Assembly (NCBI GenBank): GCA_902514945.1
Contig: CABXSO010000001.1
Coordinates: forward strand, 21,175 to 85,174
Length of the DNA stretch: 64,000 nucleotides
DNA from: an uncultured Pelagibacteraceae bacterium
Lineage (GTDB): Bacteria > Pseudomonadota > Alphaproteobacteria > Pelagibacterales > Pelagibacteraceae
Direction of reading: 5' to 3'
Made by a program: the position numbers and the translations under genes. The notes below the pieces were generated by a model. It made no database searches. It was given only the letters and a program-made list of their open reading frames with translations, and had not been told where the DNA came from. Below are positions 40,846-48,871 of this stretch, piece after piece; position 1 is the stretch's first letter; each line of letters opens with the position of its first letter.

Positions 40846-41523
40846 TTTTTTACTATCCTTCAGAAAACTAGTTACAGTCTCTTTAGTAAGTTGATCAAAT
40901 GATTTTCCAAACTTTTCTATTTTCTCTATAATTTTCGGTGGAACAGTTATCAAATGACAACCTAATTGTTTTGCTTGTAAGTAATTATAGGGCTCTCTAA
41001 CACTTGCCCATAATATCCTAACATTTTTAAATCTTTTTGACATTGATATACTTTTTTTTAGCTCTGGCATTGGGTCTTTGCCTACGTCGCCAGCTCTACC
41101 GGCAAAAATTGAAATTATAGTTTTTGATTTTTTATTTAGACATTTTAAAATTTTTTTGGTTTGTGAAGAATTATAGACAGCAGTTATATTTAGCTTAATA
41201 TTTTTATAACTTAACTCTTTTATGAGTTTTCCTGTAAAACTTCCTTTGGAATTAATTATTGGAATTTTAACATAAACATTTTTACCCCAAGAATTAATTA
41301 TGAATGCCTGTCTTTTCATTGACATATAATCATCACCAAAGACTTCAAATGAAATTGGTTTTTTGCAAAATTTCAAAATTTCCTTAGAATAATTCTCATA
41401 ATTTTTTGCTCCTGCTTTTCTCATTAAGCTTGGATTAGTTGTAAAACCTTTAACAATAATTTTCTTATTAAATTTTTTAATTTGCTTAATATCTGCAATA
41501 TCACAGTAAATATTTGTAATCAT
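40828..41523 (-). CDS. tal: Transaldolase / fructose-6-phosphate aldolase family protein
   Basis: This 231-residue TIM barrel of the short TalC/FSA type contains the following: CDIADIKQIKKF at the N-terminus, GFTTNPSLMRKAG, the Schiff-base lysine Lys86 in VYVKIPIINSKG, FAGRAGDVGKDP, and ASVREPYNYLQAKQLGCHLITVPP. It would supply the non-oxidative pentose-phosphate reactions alongside transketolase. It is last in the minus-strand unit from 5S through pntB, 7 bases after the pntB stop. Confidence 0.88.
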   Translation of the reverse strand: MITNIYCDIADIKQIKKFNKKIIVKGFTTNPSLMRKAGAKNYENYSKEILKFCKKPISFEVFGDDYMSMKRQAFIINSWGKNVYVKIPIINSKGSFTGKLIKELSYKNIKLNITAVYNSSQTKKILKCLNKKSKTIISIFAGRAGDVGKDPMPELKKSISMSKRFKNVRILWASVREPYNYLQAKQLGCHLITVPPKIIEKIEKFGKSFDQLTKETVTSFLKDSKKSNFKL

Positions 41524-41530
41524 AAAAAAT

Positions 41531-42925
41531 TTATAAATTTTTAGTAATATCTTCTGTCATTTTTTTTGCGTCGGCAAATAGCATGAGGGTATTCTCTCTA
41601 TAAAATAAATCATTATCTATTCCTGCATATCCTGGTGATAAACTTCTCTTTACAAATAAAACTGATTTACATTTTTCAACATCAAGAACAGGCATTCCAT
41701 AGATTGGACTTTGAGGATCAGTTTTCGCAACAGGATTCGTAACATCGTTTGCACCAATAACAAACGCAACATCGGCATTAGCAAAATCATTATTGATTTC
41801 TTCCAACTCGAAAACTTCATCGTACGGAACATTTGCCTCAGCTAATAAAACGTTCATGTGTCCAGGCATTCTTCCTGCTACAGGATGAATAGCATATGAG
41901 ACTTTAATTCCATTTTTTTTCAATGTATCAACCATCTCTCTTAATGCATGTTGAGCTTGAGCAACTGCCATTCCGTAACCAGGAACGATAATAACTGATG
42001 AGGCATTTTTCATTAAGAATGCTGCGTCATCTGCATTTCCACTTTTAACGGGTCTCTGTTCTTTATTTTTATTATTGGTCGACTGCTCTGAACCTCCCCA
42101 GCCTCCCAAAATAACATTAAAAAATGATCTATTCATTCCTTTACACATTATGTAAGAAAGAATTGCCCCCGATGATCCAACTAAAGCACCTGTAATTATT
42201 AAGGCTGTATTTTCTAAAGTAAAACCAATTCCTGCAGCAGCCCAACCTGAATAAGAATTTAACATCGAAATTACAACTGGCATGTCAGCACCTCCAATTG
42301 GAATAATTATTAAAAAACCAATTAAGAAAGAAATTGCAATTAAAATCCAAAACAACCTAGATGACTGTGCTGAACAAAGATAATAGGTTAGAATGAAAAT
42401 TGAAATTAATAGTAAGGCATTGAGTAAATGTTGTCCTTTAAAGGTTATTGGAGCTCCCGACATAATTCCTTGAAGTTTTAAAAAGGCAATAATGGATCCG
42501 GAAAAAGTTATTGCACCTACAGCTGCTCCAATTGCCATTTCTATTAAACTTGCAAGTTTAATATTACCTGGTGTGCCAAGATTAAACGCTTCTGGATTTA
42601 TAAATGCAGAAATTGCAACGAATACCGCAGCAAGTCCAACTAAGCTGTGAAAACCTGCTACTAATTCTGGCATTGCTGTCATTGGTATTTTATATGCAAT
42701 GAATGCTCCAATACTTCCACCAATAGCTAAAAAAATTAATACATAAACGAAACCTGATGAAAAATTCCCAACAGAAAGAAAAGTAACTGAAATTGCAATT
42801 ATCATTCCAATAATTCCAAATAAATTTCCTTGTCTAGAAGTTTCGGGTGAAGATAATCCTCTTAGAGCAAGAATAAACAACACGCCCGAAACAAGATATA
42901 AGATTGCAGAAAGATTAGCCGACAT
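41531..42925 (-). CDS. pntB: NAD(P) transhydrogenase beta subunit
   Basis: This 464-residue protein has about eight or nine membrane helices in the first 270 residues (including GLSSPETSRQGNLFG and GADMPVVISMLNSYSGWAAAGIGF). The C-terminal NADP-binding domain III contains IVPGYGMAVAQAQHALREM, HPVAGRMPGHMNVLLAEANVPYD and VLDVEKCKSVLFVKRSL. It uses proton motive force to reduce NADP+ with NADH. Transcribed after pntA1 and pntA2. Confidence 0.97.
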   Translation of the reverse strand: MSANLSAILYLVSGVLFILALRGLSSPETSRQGNLFGIIGMIIAISVTFLSVGNFSSGFVYVLIFLAIGGSIGAFIAYKIPMTAMPELVAGFHSLVGLAAVFVAISAFINPEAFNLGTPGNIKLASLIEMAIGAAVGAITFSGSIIAFLKLQGIMSGAPITFKGQHLLNALLLISIFILTYYLCSAQSSRLFWILIAISFLIGFLIIIPIGGADMPVVISMLNSYSGWAAAGIGFTLENTALIITGALVGSSGAILSYIMCKGMNRSFFNVILGGWGGSEQSTNNKNKEQRPVKSGNADDAAFLMKNASSVIIVPGYGMAVAQAQHALREMVDTLKKNGIKVSYAIHPVAGRMPGHMNVLLAEANVPYDEVFELEEINNDFANADVAFVIGANDVTNPVAKTDPQSPIYGMPVLDVEKCKSVLFVKRSLSPGYAGIDNDLFYRENTLMLFADAKKMTEDITKNL

Positions 42926-42927
42926 TA

Positions 42928-43236
42928 TTATTTATCTTTCTTTTTTTTTTTATACATAGCCAACATCCTTTGAGTAACAAGAAAGCCACCAAAAATATTA
43001 ACAGCAGCCAAAATAATTGCTAAGAAACCATAAATACTTGATGAGGTAAATACCGCGTTCTCACTACTGGATAAGGAGGCAATAATTGCCCCTACAATTA
43101 TTACAGATGAAATAGCATTAGTAACAGACATTAAGGGTGTATGTAGAGAAGGTGTAACACTCCACACTACATAATAACCTATAAATATTGATAATATAAA
43201 AATACTCAATCTAAATATAAAAGGATCAATTTCCAT
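42928..43236 (-). CDS. pntAB: NAD(P) transhydrogenase alpha subunit, membrane part
   Basis: This 102-residue protein has three to four helices (FRLSIFILSIFIGYYVVWSV, NAISSVIIVGAIIASL, SIYGFLAIILAAVNIFGGFLVTQRML). VTPSLHTPLMSVTNAISS is the signature of transhydrogenase alpha domain II. In alphaproteobacteria PntA is split into a soluble and a membrane polypeptide, as here. It lies 4 bases after pntA1 and 2 before pntB. Confidence 0.95.
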   Translation of the reverse strand: MEIDPFIFRLSIFILSIFIGYYVVWSVTPSLHTPLMSVTNAISSVIIVGAIIASLSSSENAVFTSSSIYGFLAIILAAVNIFGGFLVTQRMLAMYKKKKKDK

Positions 43237-43240
43237 TAGT

Positions 43241-44329
43241 TTATTTTATTAAAGTTTTCTCAATAATTTCATCTTCTAAATTTATGTTTAATTTTTTGTT
43301 CTCTTTGTCATATAAATTTGAAATAAAATTAAATACATTCTTAGCATATAAATTGGACGCAGATACTGGTAATTTATTCAATATATTTGCCTCACCTAAA
43401 ATTTTAACACCATTTTTATCAACAATTTTATTCACTTCTGTAAATACCGTGTTGCCTCCCTGTACCGCCGCTAAGTCATATATAATTGAGCCTTTTTGAA
43501 GATTTTCAAACATTTTTTCTTTAATTATTTTTGGTGCCTCTTTTCCAGGAATTAAAGCTGTACAAATTACAATGTCAATTTTTTTCAGGGTTTCAGATAA
43601 AAGATCTTCTTGTTTTTTTTTAAAATCTTCAGATGTTTCTTTCGCATATCCACCTTTAGTTTCAAGATTTTCCATGCCCTCTACCATTAAAAATTTTCCA
43701 CCTAAACTTTCAACTTGCTCTTTAGATGCTGCTCTTACATCTGTTGCAAATACTATTGCACCCATTCTCTTAGCTGTAGCAATTGCTTGCAATCCAGCCA
43801 CACCTGCGCCAACTACAAGTACTTTTGCAGCTGGTATTGTGCCAGCAGCAGTCATCATCATTGGAATTGCTCTTTCATAAAATTGGAAAGCTTCTATAAC
43901 TGCTTTGTAGCCTGCAAGATTAGCTTGTGACGAAAGTATATCCATAGATTGTGCTCTAGTAATTCTTGGTAACATTTCTAATGAAAAACAATTGATTTTT
44001 TTTGATTTTAAAGAGATTAATTTTTCTTTGTTGGAAAAAAAATCTAGTGAACCTATTAGTGTTTGATTTTCTTTTAAAAGTGAGAGCTTATGATCTGTGG
44101 GTATTCCTAATTGAATGATTATATTTGCATTATCAATTATCTCTTTTTCACTGTCTAAAATATTTACTCCAAGACTCTTATAATTATTATCATCAAAGCC
44201 AAGATGAGAACCATAATTGGGTGGCAAAAACAATTTAAAACCTAAATCAATATATTTTTTTATAATTTCAGGCGTTATCGCCAATCTTTTTTCAAATTCT
44301 TTATTTTCTAAAAGCGAGACTATATTCAT
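43241..44329 (-). CDS. pntAA: NAD(P) transhydrogenase alpha subunit, NAD-binding part
   Basis: This 362-residue soluble protein holds domain I of proton-translocating transhydrogenase. EKRLAITPEIIKKYIDLGF is at the N-terminus. The NAD-binding fold is AAKVLVVGAGVAGLQAIATAKRMGA near residue 165, preceded by PRITRAQSMDILSSQANLAGYKAV. GGYAKETSEDF and ALIPGKEAPKI follow. It resembles alanine dehydrogenase, but the neighbouring pntA2 and pntB settle the identity. Confidence 0.96.
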   Translation of the reverse strand: MNIVSLLENKEFEKRLAITPEIIKKYIDLGFKLFLPPNYGSHLGFDDNNYKSLGVNILDSEKEIIDNANIIIQLGIPTDHKLSLLKENQTLIGSLDFFSNKEKLISLKSKKINCFSLEMLPRITRAQSMDILSSQANLAGYKAVIEAFQFYERAIPMMMTAAGTIPAAKVLVVGAGVAGLQAIATAKRMGAIVFATDVRAASKEQVESLGGKFLMVEGMENLETKGGYAKETSEDFKKKQEDLLSETLKKIDIVICTALIPGKEAPKIIKEKMFENLQKGSIIYDLAAVQGGNTVFTEVNKIVDKNGVKILGEANILNKLPVSASNLYAKNVFNFISNLYDKENKKLNINLEDEIIEKTLIK

Positions 44330-44335
44330 CAGAGA

Positions 44336-44446
44336 CTATAAAAGAAAAATTGCCATAAGAACAAGAACCAAAATTACCGCAACTGATCCCCATAAAACAA
44401 ATTTGGTAAAGTTATCCCAGGTTTTTTTATGGTTCTCATTATCCAT
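44336..44446 (-). CDS. aa3-type cytochrome c oxidase subunit IV (36 residues)
   Basis: A tiny gene reads MDNENHKKTWDNFTKFVLWG followed by the hydrophobic segment SVAVILVLVLMAIFLL. The HxxTWxxFxKxxxW pattern followed by one membrane helix is the signature of the alphaproteobacterial aa3 oxidase subunit IV family (COX4_pro_2). It lies between rpmJ and pntA1, 6 bases upstream of the latter, a placement common in alphaproteobacteria. The main oxidase genes are elsewhere. Confidence 0.85.
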   Translation of the reverse strand: MDNENHKKTWDNFTKFVLWGSVAVILVLVLMAIFLL

Positions 44447-44449
44447 AAA

Positions 44450-44575
44450 TTATTTTTGTCTAGCTTTGAATTTTGGGTTGATTTTATTAATAACATAGAC
44501 TCTTCCTCTTCGTCTTACTAACTTTGAGTTGAGATCCCTTTTTTTTACTGATTTAAGTGAGCTTTTAATCTTCAT
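44450..44575 (-). CDS. rpmJ: 50S ribosomal protein L36
   Basis: This 41-residue protein ([20 protein letters not shown] followed by [21 protein letters not shown]) is L36 of the longer, zinc-free form. The [20 protein letters not shown] core is unmistakable. It starts 12 bases after the mature 5S end, with no terminator and no clear Shine-Dalgarno between them, so it may be read from the 5S promoter. Confidence 0.95.
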   Translation of the reverse strand: MKIKSSLKSVKKRDLNSKLVRRRGRVYVINKINPKFKARQK

Positions 44576-44587
44576 AAATTAAATAAA

Positions 44588-44703
44588 TGCTGGCAACGAC
44601 CTACTCTTCCATATCTTAAGACAAAGTACCATCGGCGCTGAAAGGCTTGACTGCCGAGTTCGAAATGGGATCGGGTATAACACTTTCGCAATAGTTACCA
44701 GCA
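44588..44703 (-). rRNA. rrf: 5S ribosomal RNA, detached from 16S-23S
   Basis: The minus strand carries conserved 5S segments: CCCGATCCCATTTCGAACTC, then GGCAGTCAAGCC, GCGCCGATGGTACT and AAGAGTAGGTCG. The ends TGCTGG and CCAGCA pair as helix I. The length of 116 is normal. No 23S precedes it: the upstream side (higher coordinates) is a polysaccharide gene island for at least 19 kb. The published SAR11 arrangement, with a hypervariable region between 23S and 5S, matches. Confidence 0.96.
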
Positions 44704-44707
44704 AGCC

Positions 44708-44735
44708 CTTATATAATATTAGTAATGATTGTAAA
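44708..44735 (-). promoter_or_regulatory. Putative dedicated promoter of the 5S rRNA gene
   Basis: On the minus strand TTTACA (44735-44730) and TATAAG (44713-44708) are each one mismatch from consensus, separated by 16 bases. The -10 ends 4 bases before the 5' end of mature 5S (44703), so transcription could begin almost at the mature end. An isolated 5S gene needs its own promoter, which supports the call. Confidence 0.6.
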
Positions 44736-44756
44736 TATTAAATTTTTTAAAATGTA

Positions 44757-44790
44757 TCAAAAAAAACCTCTAAAAAAGAGGTTTTTTTTT
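44757..44790. terminator. Bidirectional intrinsic terminator beside the 5S promoter
   Basis: A 10-bp stem pairs 44761-44770 (AAAAAACCTC) with 44778-44787 (GAGGTTTTTT) around a 7-base loop. T runs follow on both strands (44782-44790 on plus; the complement of A 44759-44766 on minus). It separates the 5S/rpmJ/pnt unit from the glycan island. Confidence 0.8.
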
Positions 44791-44791
44791 G

Positions 44792-44820
44792 TTAATAATT
44801 AATTTTTTTATCACTATAAT
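44792..44820 (+). promoter_or_regulatory. Putative promoter for the first island gene
   Basis: A perfect TATAAT (44815-44820) lies 17 bases after TTAATA (44792-44797), 41 bases upstream of the start at 44862. The fit is good, but the region is extremely A/T rich. Confidence 0.5.
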
Positions 44821-44861
44821 TTTATATTTAAATCTAAATATTTATTTATGAAAAAGAAACT

Positions 44862-46259
44862 ATGCAATATTACCTAAATTCTAGTGAAGATTTTTTTAAA
44901 AAGCACTCTAGTAAGAGATTGAAATTTACTAGAGATAAAAAATTCTTATTCTCAGAAATTTCAAAATTTATTAATAATTGTGTTAATAATTCTAAAGAAA
45001 TTTTTTTGTTTTGTGCGGGAAATTCAATTATTGCAAATAATATTCAATCTGAAAAAATCAATATAAAAGAAATAAATGAAAAATTATATCAAGATTCTAA
45101 AGATAGAATTTATTATAAAAAAACTTTTGAAAAGGAAGATATTGAAAATTGTGATCATCTTGTGATTGCAGATATTGAACATCAAAATAATCCAGCTCTA
45201 AATTTACTTAAACTCTCAAATTTTATGAAAGATGAGGCTAGAATAATAATTTTATCGAAAAATTTTTTTTGGATGTTTGTTCTTAAATTTTTAAAAATTA
45301 TTTTTAATTTTTCTCCAACTAGAAATAATTTTTTACCATCATCATATTTATCTAATTTATATTCAAGTTGTAATCTAGAAATTGTGAGGTCAGAGAAAAT
45401 AATTGCACTTCCAATAAATATCCCAATTATAACAGATTTAATAAACAAAATATTTAGGTTACCAATTTTAAATTGGTTTTGCATTATGAATATAACCATT
45501 CTGAAAAAAATTAATACGAAGACAAATAAAGAAAACGAAAAAATTTCATTTATAATTCCATGTAAAAATGAAGAAAAAAATATTCCTTTATTTAAAGATC
45601 ATATTAAAGCTCTTAATGGAGAATATGAATTTCTATTTGGAGACGATTTTTCATCAGATCAAACTCTGATAGAAATTAATAAATTAAAATCAGAATTAAA
45701 AGATATAAAAATTAATTCTTATAAAGGGCCTGGCATTTGTAAATCTGAAAATGTTTATAAGGGAATAGAAATATCAAATGGAGATATTGTGGTTATTTAT
45801 GATGCAGATCTCACTGTAAGTTTTGATGATATAGAGTTTGCGATAAAAATTCTTGTGAACTCAAATGCAGATTTTATAAACTGTTCAAGAATGATTTATC
45901 CTCAGAAAGAGGGTGCTATGAAAAAATTGAATTTTTTAGGAAATAGTTTTTTTGCTCTTTTATTTAGTTTGCTATTCAAGAAAAAAGTAACAGATACATT
46001 GTGTGGTACAAAAATTTTTTATAAGAAAGATTGGGTAAAGATTAAACAAGATGTTTCTAATTGGGGCACAAAAGATTTATGGGGTGACTATGATTTACTT
46101 ATTGGTGCTTACAAAAATAATCTTAAAATTTTAGAAGTACCTGTCACATATTACGAGAGAACGTGCGGAGAAACCAAGATGACTAATGTTTTTAAAAATG
46201 CATTAAGAATGTTTTATATTATTGTTTATGCCTTTTATAAATTAAGACTCCAAAAATAA
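44862..46259 (+). CDS. Methyltransferase-like / family 2 glycosyltransferase fusion
   Basis: This 465-residue two-part protein. Residues 1-215 resemble a class I SAM-dependent methyltransferase, partly degenerate (EIFLFCAGNSIIANNI in the motif I position, CDHLVIADIEHQNNPALNLLKL, MKDEARIIILSKNFFW). Residues 225-465 form a GT2 domain of the dolichol-phosphate-mannose synthase type, with ISFIIPCKNEEKNIPLF, FGDDFSSDQT and VIYDADLTVS (DxD), then KLNFLGNSFFALLFSLLFKKKVTDTLCGTKIF and CGETKM. Similar bifunctional proteins are known in polysaccharide loci. It may glycosylate a polyprenyl-phosphate carrier. It is convergent with the next gene. Confidence 0.85.
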   Translation: MQYYLNSSEDFFKKHSSKRLKFTRDKKFLFSEISKFINNCVNNSKEIFLFCAGNSIIANNIQSEKINIKEINEKLYQDSKDRIYYKKTFEKEDIENCDHLVIADIEHQNNPALNLLKLSNFMKDEARIIILSKNFFWMFVLKFLKIIFNFSPTRNNFLPSSYLSNLYSSCNLEIVRSEKIIALPINIPIITDLINKIFRLPILNWFCIMNITILKKINTKTNKENEKISFIIPCKNEEKNIPLFKDHIKALNGEYEFLFGDDFSSDQTLIEINKLKSELKDIKINSYKGPGICKSENVYKGIEISNGDIVVIYDADLTVSFDDIEFAIKILVNSNADFINCSRMIYPQKEGAMKKLNFLGNSFFALLFSLLFKKKVTDTLCGTKIFYKKDWVKIKQDVSNWGTKDLWGDYDLLIGAYKNNLKILEVPVTYYERTCGETKMTNVFKNALRMFYIIVYAFYKLRLQK

Positions 46260-46263
46260 TATT

Positions 46264-46992
46264 TTAGATTTTTGAATTTTGATAAATATACTCAAATGAT
46301 TTTCTAAAAGGCATTTTTGATTTATACTTCTTAACGAAACCATTTTTTTTAAGAAGAGAATGCACATCAGAAAATGTGTAATTTTTTTTTATCATATTGT
46401 CGTAATGATGTTCGAAATATACAAAGTGAACTTTATGGAAATTTTCCTTTAAACCTTTTAAAACCTCAAATTCAAAACCCTCTGTGTCTATTTTAATTAT
46501 ATCAATAATTTCAATTTCATTTTTTTTTATATAATAATCTAATGATTCAATCTTAACAGGAACTTTCTGAATGTAATTTTTAATGTCAGAAATATTTAAC
46601 ACTTTTAGTTTTCTTAAAAGATAATCAGATTTAAAGTTTATTTCGTTAATTGTTGAGGAAGAGGACTCTTGGGTTTGATTAATGACAGTCTCATAATTTT
46701 TTTGACCAAGTCCAATATTATTTAAATTACAAATAGTTCTATACTTAGATTTATTAATTTTATTTCTCAAAATATCAAAATTTTTTGGACTAGCTTCAAA
46801 ACAATGAAATTCCTTTATATTCAAATTTTCACCAAATAAATCAACAGTTTCTCCAAAGTGAGAGCCTATATCAAAAAAAATAATTTTTTTTTCATTTAAT
46901 TTTTTATTAAAAAAATGAATGATTTTTTTTTGAAAAAAAAAATCAAATAAATTTAAAATATATCTTACAAGTTTGATATAAAACTCTGTCAT
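46264..46992 (-). CDS. FkbM family methyltransferase
   Basis: This 242-residue SAM-dependent methyltransferase of the FkbM type shows motif I FFDIGSHFGETVDLF near residue 39, FHCFEASPKNFDILRNKI, and the family signature VPVKIESLDYYIKKNEIEIIDIIKIDTEGFEFEVLKGL near residues 145-180. Such enzymes O-methylate sugars in surface glycans. The C-terminal SDVHSLLKKNGF is usual. It follows the WecA-like gene by 22 bases and could be the last gene of a minus-strand transcript. Confidence 0.9.
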   Translation of the reverse strand: MTEFYIKLVRYILNLFDFFFQKKIIHFFNKKLNEKKIIFFDIGSHFGETVDLFGENLNIKEFHCFEASPKNFDILRNKINKSKYRTICNLNNIGLGQKNYETVINQTQESSSSTINEINFKSDYLLRKLKVLNISDIKNYIQKVPVKIESLDYYIKKNEIEIIDIIKIDTEGFEFEVLKGLKENFHKVHFVYFEHHYDNMIKKNYTFSDVHSLLKKNGFVKKYKSKMPFRKSFEYIYQNSKI

Positions 46993-47014
46993 CTATTTTA
47001 GATCTTTTTAAACA

Positions 47015-48040
47015 TTAAACTTTAAATTTATATTTATAGGCAAAAAGTTTAAAATAAATAGCACAATAAATAATTAAATTTAATATAAGCAGAATAATTT
47101 GATATTGTGTATTTGAAATATTTTGAATACCGAAACTAAAAATAATTAGATTGTATAATAAGATAATTAATGACCCATAATTATTTGCAAAAATACTTTT
47201 TAATTTATATTTATTTTTTAAATAAAAAAATAAAAGTTGATGTAAATGATTATTATCAGGTTTTATGGGAGATTTCTTTAATTGAAATTTCCTCAATATA
47301 GAAAATAAATTTTCAAAACATGGATACCACAACAGTAAAATAACAAAAAAAGGTGAAAATATTTGGTATTCAATGTAAATCTTTATTAAGAGATATCCAT
47401 AAAAAAAGCTTAATATATACGCACCCGTATCTCCCATAAAAGACTTTTTAAAAAGGTTTAGTAAAAATAAAATAAATAAAATAAATGAAAAAAATAACGA
47501 ACTATCATTTTCAATATTTAAAAAATTAATAAAATTTAGTTGGTAGAATATAATTGATATTAATAAGTAATAACCCACTAACAATCCGTTCAATCCATCA
47601 ATAAAATTTGATCCATTAATTAAGATCAAAAGACAAAACGTAGAAAAAAAATAACTTAATAAAGAATTTGAAATTAAAAGATCTATTATATGAATTCTTG
47701 TTGGTGAAATTCTTAAATCAGACGTATAGACAATTAAAAATAATAAAATCGTTTGAATTAAAAATCTAATTTTAGGTGAGGCTATTATTTTAAGATCACT
47801 CGACAATCCCAATATAAATAAGAAAGAAAAAAGATACATAACAGACTCAATTTCTTTCAAATATAGATACAAAATTGAAAAAAAAATAAATATGCCACCA
47901 GTTAATGGTACGGTAGTTAGTCCAGAAAATTTTTGATGTATCGAGCCACTGTAATTAAGTAGAATTTTTTTTTTAATAAAAAAGTTATTTAAAAAAATAA
48001 AAAATAAAAAACTAATTATAATTATTATTAATTCTTTCAT
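47015..48040 (-). CDS. WecA/MraY-family phospho-sugar transferase
   Basis: This 341-residue polytopic membrane protein has about ten hydrophobic segments. Diagnostic motifs are NGSNFIDGLNGLLVGYYLL near residue 145 (catalytic Asp region) and KSFMGDTGAYILSFFYGYL near residue 200. NNHLHQLLFFYL near residue 260 corresponds to the HIHH-type loop. The N-terminus contains KFSGLTTVPLTGGI. This family transfers a sugar-1-phosphate from a UDP-sugar to undecaprenyl phosphate, starting glycan assembly. It abuts the upstream GT2 gene, so it may initiate the island's polymer. Which sugar it uses is unknown. Confidence 0.88.
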   Translation of the reverse strand: MKELIIIIISFLFFIFLNNFFIKKKILLNYSGSIHQKFSGLTTVPLTGGIFIFFSILYLYLKEIESVMYLFSFLFILGLSSDLKIIASPKIRFLIQTILLFLIVYTSDLRISPTRIHIIDLLISNSLLSYFFSTFCLLILINGSNFIDGLNGLLVGYYLLISIIFYQLNFINFLNIENDSSLFFSFILFILFLLNLFKKSFMGDTGAYILSFFYGYLLIKIYIEYQIFSPFFVILLLWYPCFENLFSILRKFQLKKSPIKPDNNHLHQLLFFYLKNKYKLKSIFANNYGSLIILLYNLIIFSFGIQNISNTQYQIILLILNLIIYCAIYFKLFAYKYKFKV

Positions 48041-48781
48041 CTATTTGAATAAAGAATTAATGCTCAATAAAAATAAAAAAAATACTGATTTAAATAAATT
48101 AAATTTCATAAATTTATTATAAACACTATATCCGTCTTTTATCTTTTGTATAATGGAAGATGATAAGGAATTACTAAGTTTTCTCCAGTACATTAAATTT
48201 TTTTGTAATCCACCTATTTTAATATTTTTTTTTAATATTTTTAGCCATAACACAAAATCTTCTTTCGTTTTCAAATTTACAAACAAACATCCCTTAGTTA
48301 AGATTTCTTTTTCCACTATTACAGAAGAAAGTCCTATATCACATGATTTTAAAAGATCACTTATGCTGTGAAAGTTCCTTGCGGTTCTATAATTTAAAAT
48401 ATTATTCTCATTATCTATAATTTCATAATCTGTATGACTTATTAATAAATTTTTTTCCTTCATAAACTTGATCTGCAATTCTAATTTATTTTTTTTCCAC
48501 AAATCATCTGCATCTATAAAACTAACGTAGCGCCCTTTTGATTTTTTAATACCTTTATTTCTGGATAATCCAGCACCTAGAGATTTTTTATTAATCATCA
48601 GAATTATTCTTTTATCAATATTTACTAATTTTTTTATAAATTTAAGCTCATCTTTGTCATCGTCATCATAAATAATAATTATCTCAAAATTCTTATAAGT
48701 TTGTTTTAAAACGGATTTAAGTGTATCAGTGATGTATCTTCTTTTTTTGTAATAAGGTATTATAATTGAAACTAGATCCAT
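48041..48781 (-). CDS. Family 2 glycosyltransferase
   Basis: This 246-residue GT-A enzyme begins MDLVSIIIPYYKKRRYITDTLKSVLKQTYKNFEIIIIYDDD. GLSRNKGIKKSKGRYVSFIDADDLWKKNKLELQIKFM holds the metal-binding DADD, and KTKEDFVLWLKIL the catalytic base region. A short C-terminal hydrophobic segment (SVFFLFLLSINSLF) may anchor it to the membrane. It is transcribed immediately before the WecA-like gene, with no gap. Confidence 0.9.
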   Translation of the reverse strand: MDLVSIIIPYYKKRRYITDTLKSVLKQTYKNFEIIIIYDDDDKDELKFIKKLVNIDKRIILMINKKSLGAGLSRNKGIKKSKGRYVSFIDADDLWKKNKLELQIKFMKEKNLLISHTDYEIIDNENNILNYRTARNFHSISDLLKSCDIGLSSVIVEKEILTKGCLFVNLKTKEDFVLWLKILKKNIKIGGLQKNLMYWRKLSNSLSSSIIQKIKDGYSVYNKFMKFNLFKSVFFLFLLSINSLFK

Positions 48782-48871
48782 TATATTTATAAATTTAGTA
48801 TGTGTTTAAGTAATTTGAATATATCTGTTTATATTTCTAATTTGAATATTTTTGTATAAATAATTTTAATT

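Noticed and set aside
43572-43930. Plus-strand open frames of 71-102 codons
   Set aside because: They are shadows of the pntA1 gene on the other strand, rich in Cys/Ser and without start signals.
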